From: Limnohabitans sp. G3-2
Lineage (GTDB): Bacteria > Pseudomonadota > Gammaproteobacteria > Burkholderiales > Burkholderiaceae_C
Assembly: GCF_002778275.1 (NCBI RefSeq)
Contig: NZ_NESG01000007.1
Coordinates: 186,001-250,000 of the forward strand
Reading direction: 5' to 3'
DNA length: 64,000 nucleotides
The translations under genes and the position numbers were made by a program. The notes beneath the pieces are model-generated. The model made no database searches. It had not been told where the DNA came from and worked only from the letters and a program-made list of their open reading frames with translations. Below, one piece after another: positions 58,284 through 64,000 of this stretch (the stretch's first letter is position 1; the number at the start of each line of letters is the position of its first letter).

Positions 58284-59005
58284 ACGCGCCCGCCATGGCT
58301 GTCCACGTGCCCCTGCACCCACACCCCATGCCCAGTGCCTGGCGGGCCATGGCGGGGGTGCTGCGCCGCGACCTGCGTTTGGCGCTGCGCCGCAAAGCGG
58401 AGTGGTTGAGCGCTTTGTTTTTCTTTGTCTTGGTGGCGGCTTTGTTTCCGCTGGCCATTGGTCCTGAGCCGGACACGCTGCGGCGGATCGGCCCGGGGGT
58501 GTTGTGGGTGGCCGCCTTGCTCGCCAGCATGCTGAGCTTGGGCCGCTTGTTTGAGGCCGATCACCAGGACGGCAGCATGGCGCAGTTGGCGCTGTCGGCC
58601 GCGCCCCTGGCCTGGCTGGTCAGCGCCAAGCTGCTGGCGCATTGGTTGATCTCGGGCTTGCCCTTGGTGGTGTTGTCGCCGCTTTTGGGTTTGCAGTTCG
58701 GTTTGGGTCCGGAGGTTTTGGGCATGTTGGCCCTGACGCTGCTGATCGGCACGCCGGTGCTGTCTTTGTTGGGCGGCATTGGCGCTGCCCTCACCTTGGG
58801 GGTGCGTGGGGGCGGGGTGCTGCAATCGCTGTTGCTTTTGCCCCTTTATGTGCCCGTGTTGGTGTTCGGCACGGGCGCGGTCGAGGCGCAGATGCGCGGA
58901 CTCGGGGCCCAGGCCCATGTCTCGGTTTTGCTGGCGCTGCTGTTGGCCGCAGCAGCCCTGAGCCCTTGGGCTTGTGCGGCGGCCGTCCGACTGGCGCTGG
59001 AGTGA
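58280..59005 (+). CDS. ccmB: Heme exporter membrane protein CcmB
   Basis: A 241-residue protein with six helices. LALRRKAEWLSALFFFVLVA and GPGVLWVAALLASMLSLGRL are typical of CcmB. A histidine/proline-rich N terminus of about 20 residues exceeds the usual length; an internal ATG at residue 17 could be the true start. Confidence 0.9.
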   Translation: MNAPAMAVHVPLHPHPMPSAWRAMAGVLRRDLRLALRRKAEWLSALFFFVLVAALFPLAIGPEPDTLRRIGPGVLWVAALLASMLSLGRLFEADHQDGSMAQLALSAAPLAWLVSAKLLAHWLISGLPLVVLSPLLGLQFGLGPEVLGMLALTLLIGTPVLSLLGGIGAALTLGVRGGGVLQSLLLLPLYVPVLVFGTGAVEAQMRGLGAQAHVSVLLALLLAAAALSPWACAAAVRLALE

Positions 59006-59015
59006 GGGGCAGGCC

Positions 59016-59783
59016 ATGAGACTCTTTCACTACGCCGCACCGCAACACTTCTACCCCCTGGCCGGTCGTCTGTGGCCTTGGCTGGCCTGCTTGGCCAGTG
59101 CTTTGGCGCTGGCCGGTTTGTGGGTGGGCTTCATGGTCGCACCGTCCGATGCGCAGCAGGGCCAGGCCTACCGCATCATTTACATCCATGTGCCCGTCTC
59201 GTGGATGGCCATGGTCATTTACCTCGCCATGGCGTTTTGGAGCGTGCTGGGCTTGGTGTTCAACACCCGCTTGTCGGGCCTGATGACGCGGGCGCTCGCG
59301 CCCACCGGGGCCTTGCTGGCCTTTTTGTCGCTCTGGACGGGGGCCCTGTGGGGCAAGCCCATGTGGGGCACCTATTGGGTGTGGGACGCGAGGCTGACCT
59401 CGATGTTGATTTTGTTGTTTTTGTATCTGGGCTACATCGCGCTGACCTCGGCCATCGAAGACCCGCGCCGCTCGGACCGGGCAGGCGCCTTGGTGGCGGT
59501 GTTGGGGGCGGTCAATGTGCCGATCATTTATTTTTCGGTCAAGTGGTGGAACACCCTGCACCAGGGGGCCTCGGTTTCGCTCACCCAGTCGCCACGCATG
59601 GCCAGCATCATGCTGACGGGCATGTTGCTGATGAGTTTGTCGGTGTGGTTGTATGCCGCGGCCATCGCTTTGTGGCGCGTGCGCAATTTGATTTTGTTGC
59701 GTGACAGCCACGCCGCTTGGGTGCAGCAACTGCCCGAGGTCTTGGCCCACCGCGCGCAACGCGCGTTGAGAGGTGCCACATGA
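59016..59783 (+). CDS. ccmC: Heme handling protein CcmC
   Basis: A 255-residue six-helix protein with the WWD heme motif GTYWVWDARLTSMLILLFLY and flanking histidines in IYIHVPVSWMA and WNTLHQGAS. It loads heme onto CcmE at the periplasmic side. GAGGGGCAGG precedes the ATG. Overlaps ccmD as ATGA. Confidence 0.94.
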   Translation: MRLFHYAAPQHFYPLAGRLWPWLACLASALALAGLWVGFMVAPSDAQQGQAYRIIYIHVPVSWMAMVIYLAMAFWSVLGLVFNTRLSGLMTRALAPTGALLAFLSLWTGALWGKPMWGTYWVWDARLTSMLILLFLYLGYIALTSAIEDPRRSDRAGALVAVLGAVNVPIIYFSVKWWNTLHQGASVSLTQSPRMASIMLTGMLLMSLSVWLYAAAIALWRVRNLILLRDSHAAWVQQLPEVLAHRAQRALRGAT

Positions 59784-59974
59784 TCTGGTCAAGCGCTGCT
59801 GAGTTCTGGGCCATGGGCGGCTATGGCGTTTACGTGTGGGGCAGCATGGGGGTGAGCGCGGGTTTGCTGGCGCTGGAGGTTGGGCTGGCGCGCAGCGCTC
59901 GCCAGCAAGCCTTGGAGCTGGTGTGCGAAGCCATGGACGCAGCCGAAGACACACAGACAGGAGGGCCATCATGA
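59780..59974 (+). CDS. ccmD: Heme exporter protein CcmD
   Basis: A 64-residue single-helix protein. [20 protein letters not shown] is the usual CcmD N-terminal region and helix start. It helps release holo-CcmE from CcmC. It overlaps ccmC and ccmE by 4 bp each. Confidence 0.88.
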   Translation: MIWSSAAEFWAMGGYGVYVWGSMGVSAGLLALEVGLARSARQQALELVCEAMDAAEDTQTGGPS

Positions 59975-60417
59975 AAAGCCGTCAAAAACGCCTTTGGGGC
60001 ATCGGCTTGGGCGTTTTGCTCTTGTGCGGTGCGGCTTACTTTGTGCTCAATGCCTTTCAGAGCAACTTGGTTTTTTTCTTCACACCGACGCAAGTGGCAG
60101 CGGGTCAAGCGCCCCAAGAAGGGCATTTTCGCGTCGGCGGTTTGGTCAAGGTGGGCAGCATCGAGCGCGATGGCATGGCGGTGGCCTTTGTGGTGACCGA
60201 CACACACCAAGAAGTGCCCGTGCGCTATGTGGGGCTGCTGCCCGATTTGTTCAAAGAGGGCAAGGGCGTGGTCGCGCAAGGGCGCCTCGATGCGGGGCGC
60301 ATATTTGTCGCCAGCGAGGTGCTGGCCAAGCACGACGAAAACTACATGCCGCCCGAGGCCCAGCATGCGCTGGACGAAGCAGCCAAAGCCCGCATGGGTG
60401 GCGCGGTGATGCGATGA
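59971..60417 (+). CDS. ccmE: Heme chaperone CcmE
   Basis: A 148-residue protein with an N-terminal helix and a periplasmic OB fold. H121 in [10 protein letters not shown] is the residue that binds heme covalently; the HDENY motif is intact. It carries heme to CcmF/H. Confidence 0.95.
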   Translation: MKSRQKRLWGIGLGVLLLCGAAYFVLNAFQSNLVFFFTPTQVAAGQAPQEGHFRVGGLVKVGSIERDGMAVAFVVTDTHQEVPVRYVGLLPDLFKEGKGVVAQGRLDAGRIFVASEVLAKHDENYMPPEAQHALDEAAKARMGGAVMR

Positions 60418-60444
60418 GGCACGCGGACCCCAAGGGAGTTGCAC

Positions 60445-62478
60445 ATGTGGCCTGAAGCAGGACATTTGGCTTTGATCATGTCGGCTTGGGTGGCCTTGGC
60501 CTTGGCGGTGCTGCCGCTGTGGGGCAGTCTGTCTGGGCGGCGTGCGGGCTGGCAAGCTTTGGCGCGCCCCTTGGCGGTCTTGCAGTTGGTGCTGATTTTG
60601 TTGGCCTTTGGGGCGTTGTGGCATGCGTTTTATGGGCATGATTTCAGCGTCAAATACGTGGCCCACCATTCCAACACCTTGCTGCCCACACCCTACCGTT
60701 TGTCGGCCATCTGGGCGGGACACGAGGGTTCGCTGCTGCTGTGGGTGTTGATGTTGGCCTTGTGGTCGGTGGCGGTGGCCACGTTTTCAAAACGTTTGCC
60801 GCAGGCCCTGGTGGCCCAAGTGCTGGGCGTCATGGGGGCGGTGTCGGTGGGTTTTTTGGTCTTCATCCTGACCTTGTCCAATCCGTTTGCACGGCAGTTC
60901 CCGGCGCCTGCCGAGGGGCGTGACCTGACCCCTTTGTTGCAGGACCCGGGCTTGGTCATCCACCCGCCCATGCTTTACATGGGTTATGTGGGTTTGTCGG
61001 TGGCCTTTGCTTTCGCCATGGCTGCCTTGTTGTCGGGCCGGCTCGATGCGGCTTGGGCGCGTTGGGCGCGGCCCTGGACGGTGGCGGCCTGGGGCTTTTT
61101 GACGCTGGGCATTGCACTCGGATCCTGGTGGGCGTATTACGAGTTGGGCTGGGGCGGATGGTGGTTCTGGGATCCGGTGGAAAACGCCTCGCTCATGCCT
61201 TGGTTGGTGGCCACGGCCCTGATCCATTCGCTCATGGTCACCGACAAGCGCGGGCAGTTCAAGGCCTGGACGGTGCTCTTGGCCATCGGTGCTTTTTCAC
61301 TCAGTTTGCTCGGCACATTTTTGGTCCGATCGGGGGTGTTGACCTCGGTACACGCCTTTGCCACCGACCCGGCGCGGGGCGTCTTCATCTTGCTGTTTTT
61401 GGTGGTGGTCGTGGGCGTTTCGCTGGTCTTGTTTGCTTGGCGCGCACCGCAGTGGGCCAACGCCTCGCAGCCGGTGGCGGGTTCGCGCGAATCTTTTTTG
61501 CTGCTCAACAGCGTGCTCTTGGTGGTGGCCATGGCGGCGGTTCTTCTGGGCACCCTGTACCCGCTGATCATCGACGCACTGAATTTGGGCAAGCTCTCGG
61601 TCGGGCCGCCTTATTTTGACCGCGTGTTTGTGCCCTTGATGGTGCCGCTCTTGCTGGCCATGGTGCCGGGCACGGTGGTGCCCTGGCATGTGGCGCGCTG
61701 GGCGGCGGTGCGCGCGGTCTTGGTGCCTGGCGCCTTGGCGCTCTTGCTGGCCAGTGCCTGGGCCACCTGGGGTGGTGCACCGGTGGGTGAGGGCGGCGCG
61801 ACCACGCTGGGCGGCTGGCTCACGGTGATGGGCGGCACCTTGGGCGGCTGGATGGTGTTGTCGGGCGCTTGGCAAGTCGTTTTGCGTTGGCGCCAGCCAG
61901 GCTCACCGGGCCTGGCCTGGTGGGGCATGCAGGTGGCGCACCTGGGCGTGGCGGTGTTGGTGCTGGGCATCACCGGTGTCAAGTCCTTTCAGGTCGAGCG
62001 TGATGTGCGACTGGGCCTGGGCGACTCGGTCCAGGTGGCCGGGGTGCGTTACCAACTCCTGCGTGTGGACAACCACTTGGGGCCGAATTACCTGGCCTTG
62101 CGCGCGCACATGAAGCTGTTCGAAAGTCGGTCGGGTGTTGAGCGAGAGGTGGGGATGCTGACGCCCGAAAAGCGCCGCTATGCCTCCAGCGCGATGCCCA
62201 TGACCGAGGCGGCGATCGATCGCAACCTGTCGCGCGACCGCTATGTGTCTTTGGGCGAGCCCCTGGCGGGCGAGCCGCCGCAGTGGAGTTTTCGCATTTA
62301 CCACAAGCCTTTTGTGTCGTGGATCTGGTTGGGCGCGGTGTTCATGGTGCTGGGGGGCGGCTTGGCGGCGTTTGACCGGCGCTACCGCCAAGCCGCTGCG
62401 CCAGAGCGCACCACCAGGCCTGCCCCCGCCTCGCCAGGCGCAAGGTCTGCGGTGGAAACCCAAGGAGCCGTGTCGTGA
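60445..62478 (+). CDS. ccmF: Cytochrome c heme lyase CcmF
   Basis: A 677-residue membrane protein. The WWD domain GWGGWWFWDPVENASLMPWL and downstream histidines in the loop LIHSLMVTDKRG are clear. It attaches heme to CxxCH motifs, including the four of PufC. GGGAG precedes the ATG at 60445. It ends in a GTGA overlap with ccmG. Confidence 0.95.
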   Translation: MWPEAGHLALIMSAWVALALAVLPLWGSLSGRRAGWQALARPLAVLQLVLILLAFGALWHAFYGHDFSVKYVAHHSNTLLPTPYRLSAIWAGHEGSLLLWVLMLALWSVAVATFSKRLPQALVAQVLGVMGAVSVGFLVFILTLSNPFARQFPAPAEGRDLTPLLQDPGLVIHPPMLYMGYVGLSVAFAFAMAALLSGRLDAAWARWARPWTVAAWGFLTLGIALGSWWAYYELGWGGWWFWDPVENASLMPWLVATALIHSLMVTDKRGQFKAWTVLLAIGAFSLSLLGTFLVRSGVLTSVHAFATDPARGVFILLFLVVVVGVSLVLFAWRAPQWANASQPVAGSRESFLLLNSVLLVVAMAAVLLGTLYPLIIDALNLGKLSVGPPYFDRVFVPLMVPLLLAMVPGTVVPWHVARWAAVRAVLVPGALALLLASAWATWGGAPVGEGGATTLGGWLTVMGGTLGGWMVLSGAWQVVLRWRQPGSPGLAWWGMQVAHLGVAVLVLGITGVKSFQVERDVRLGLGDSVQVAGVRYQLLRVDNHLGPNYLALRAHMKLFESRSGVEREVGMLTPEKRRYASSAMPMTEAAIDRNLSRDRYVSLGEPLAGEPPQWSFRIYHKPFVSWIWLGAVFMVLGGGLAAFDRRYRQAAAPERTTRPAPASPGARSAVETQGAVS

Positions 62479-63089
62479 GTGCGCCCGCTGTCCGGCCCGC
62501 CAGCGGCCGCATGCCGCCTTGGGTGTTGGTGCCCCTGGCACTGTTTTTGGGCATGGTGGTGTTTTTGGCCGTGGGCCTCACGCGCAACCCACAAGAGATC
62601 CCCTCACCGTTGATCGGTCGCCCCGCGCCAGCGTTTGAGTTGCAAGTGGTCGGCGGGCCGGGCGTGTTCACTGCGGCGCAATTCAAGGGGCAGCTCACCT
62701 TGGTCAACCTGTGGGCCACTTGGTGCGCCGGCTGCAAAGAGGAGCACCCGATGCTGATGGCCCTGTCTCGCCAGCCTGGCCTGAAGATGGTGGGCATCAA
62801 CTACAAAGAACTCCAGGCTTCCGAGCTGTCCGGCCAAGACCCCCTGGGTGCGGGCGCGGTGCAAAAAGCCACAAGCCGCAGTCAGGCGTGGTTGCAGAAA
62901 CAAGGGCAGGCCTTTGGCGTGAACCTGATGGACATGGACGGCCGAGTGGGCATGGATTTTGGCGTCTACGGCTTGCCCGAGACCTACCTGGTGGACCGCG
63001 AAGGTGTGGTCCGATTCAAACATGCGGGTGCTTTAACGCCCGAGGTGCTGCAGCAAAAGCTGCTGCCCCTGATGCGGGGTCTGCCATGA
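62475..63089 (+). CDS. ccmG: Thiol-disulfide reductase CcmG (DsbE)
   Basis: A 204-residue membrane-anchored thioredoxin-like protein with a GTG start overlapping the ccmF stop. The active site is C84-A-G-C87 (WATWCAGCKEEHP) and GVYGLPETYLVD supplies the cis-proline loop. It keeps apocytochrome cysteines reduced. Confidence 0.94.
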   Translation: MSAPAVRPASGRMPPWVLVPLALFLGMVVFLAVGLTRNPQEIPSPLIGRPAPAFELQVVGGPGVFTAAQFKGQLTLVNLWATWCAGCKEEHPMLMALSRQPGLKMVGINYKELQASELSGQDPLGAGAVQKATSRSQAWLQKQGQAFGVNLMDMDGRVGMDFGVYGLPETYLVDREGVVRFKHAGALTPEVLQQKLLPLMRGLP

Positions 63090-63622
63090 GACGCGCAGTG
63101 CTGACCTGTGTGCTGGCCTGTGCAGGGCTGTGGGGCGCCTGTGTGGCGGTCCCAAGCGCCAGCGCAGTGCCCGATGTGGCGCCAACGCTGGCGACGGTCG
63201 AGCTGACTTTGCCGGCTGTGGGTGGGCCTGCCGTGGGGCACACCGATGCGCCCATGACGGCGGCGGTTCAGGCGCGCTGGGACGCCTTGGCGGGTGAGTT
63301 GCGTTGCCTCGTGTGTCAAAACGAGTCCTTGGCTTCGTCCACGGCCGAGCTGGCCCTGGACTTGCGGCGCGAGGTGCGCAGCCTCATCGAGCGAGGTCAA
63401 AGCGATGCCGATATCCGCCGCTTTTTGGTCAGCCGATACGGCGACTTTGTGCTTTACAAACCCGAAGTCAAACCCGTGACCTGGCCCTTGTGGTTTGGCC
63501 CCTTTGTGTTGTTGTTGGTTGGCCTTGCCCTGGCGCTGCGCTTGATGCGGCGCCAAGCTGCTGAACCCGTGCCTTTGACCGACAGCGAGCGTGAACGCGC
63601 CCGCCAACTGCTGGAGTCCTGA
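63086..63622 (+). CDS. ccmH: Cytochrome c maturation protein CcmH
   Basis: A 178-residue exported protein with a signal sequence, the redox motif C74-L-V-C77 (LRCLVCQNES) and a C-terminal helix. The segment of about 35 residues between signal and the active-site domain is longer than usual. Overlaps ccmG as ATGA. Confidence 0.93.
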   Translation: MRRAVLTCVLACAGLWGACVAVPSASAVPDVAPTLATVELTLPAVGGPAVGHTDAPMTAAVQARWDALAGELRCLVCQNESLASSTAELALDLRREVRSLIERGQSDADIRRFLVSRYGDFVLYKPEVKPVTWPLWFGPFVLLLVGLALALRLMRRQAAEPVPLTDSERERARQLLES

Positions 63623-64000
63623 TGTCTTTCTTGCCGCCTTGGCTGGGTCTGATCTTGCTGCTCTTGTTGTTGGGGGGGCTGGCGGCTGGGGTCTTGCGCT
63701 GGGGTTGGGGCCAACAAAGGCCAGCCCTGGGCAGTGCCGAGCAGTCGCGTGCCAATCGGCAGATCCATCAACAGCACCTGGCCGATGTGGACCGGGCATG
63801 GGCCGAAGGCCGGTTGACGCCAGCGCAGCACCAGACCGCGCGCGATGAGTTGCTGCGCCATCTGTTGGCCGATGCCGCGCAGGCCGATGACCGGGGCGGT
63901 GCTGGGGTTCCTGTCCCCTGGTTGGGGCTGGTGGTGGCCTTGGTCTTGCTGAGCGGCGGGAGTTACTGGCAACTGGGCGCCCCCCAAAGCTGGTGGCCTG
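63622..64000 (+). CDS. ccmI: Cytochrome c maturation protein CcmI, N-terminal part
   Basis: The start codon shares its A with the ccmH TGA. The visible 126 residues show an N-terminal helix (LGLILLLLLLGGLAAGVLRW), a cytoplasmic loop (AWAEGRLTPAQHQTARDELL) and a second helix (LGLVVALVLLSGGSYW). This is the layout of CcmI/CycH, whose tetratricopeptide domain would follow past the window edge. Confidence 0.85.
   Translation, partial: MSFLPPWLGLILLLLLLGGLAAGVLRWGWGQQRPALGSAEQSRANRQIHQQHLADVDRAWAEGRLTPAQHQTARDELLRHLLADAAQADDRGGAGVPVPWLGLVVALVLLSGGSYWQLGAPQSWWP

Overview
The window is a complete photosynthesis gene cluster of a purple, bacteriochlorophyll-a-containing proteobacterium. The gene order, the spheroidene-type carotenoid genes, the high G+C and the flanking housekeeping genes point to Betaproteobacteria, Burkholderiales, most likely a Comamonadaceae (Limnohabitans/Rhodoferax-like) organism. 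This placement is by recognition of gene content, not by a database search. The only cyclase present is the oxygen-dependent AcsF, which suggests an aerobic or facultatively aerobic phototroph.

Left flank (1-8.2 kb): ordinary accessory genes. On the minus strand are the start of a thiolase, a feruloyl-CoA synthase and a crotonase. They are followed by an amidohydrolase, a MATE exporter, two small proteins, an MsbA-like ABC exporter and a small membrane protein that diverges from the cluster.

Plus-strand block (8.3-24.8 kb): crtE-crtF-bchCXYZ-pufB-[orf74]-pufA-pufLMC-crtADC-pucBA-pucC-[orf31], closed by a clear rho-independent terminator. It supplies carotenoid synthesis, chlorophyllide oxidoreductase, LH1, the reaction centre with its tetraheme cytochrome, and LH2. 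The surprise is a 74-residue single-helix membrane protein between pufB and pufA.

Minus-strand block (43.0-25.7 kb, read leftward): bchFNBHLM-lhaA-puhABC-acsF-puhE-crtIB and, only 10 bp later, a small BLUF blue-light receptor. Nearly all junctions overlap or are under 40 bp, so it is probably one ~17-kb transcription unit. It carries early bacteriochlorophyll synthesis, RC-H and assembly factors, and the first carotenoid steps.

Plus-strand block (43.3-51.1 kb): a cobalamin-binding antirepressor of the AerR/PpaA type, ppsR, bchG, a PucC-family transporter, bchP, a two-helix miniprotein, tspO and a second AerR/PpaA-like gene.

Minus-strand block (56.9-51.1 kb): an NnrU-family membrane protein, a BciB-type 8-vinyl reductase, and bchI-bchD-bchO.

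Right end (57.1-64.0 kb, plus strand): a high-potential iron-sulfur protein, the likely electron donor to PufC, and a cytochrome c maturation operon ccmABCDEFGHI. The window edge cuts ccmI.

Regulation: eleven sites match or nearly match TGT-N12-ACA, the PpsR/CrtJ operator. They lie before crtE (2), bchC (2), bchF (2), bchG (2), bchI, nnrU and ccmA. With one PpsR, two AerR/PpaA-like proteins and a BLUF protein, the cluster holds all the parts of the AppA-PpsR light/redox circuit but with AppA split into separate polypeptides. There is no tRNA, rRNA, CRISPR array or insertion sequence that I can recognise, and no gene-free stretch longer than about 300 bp.
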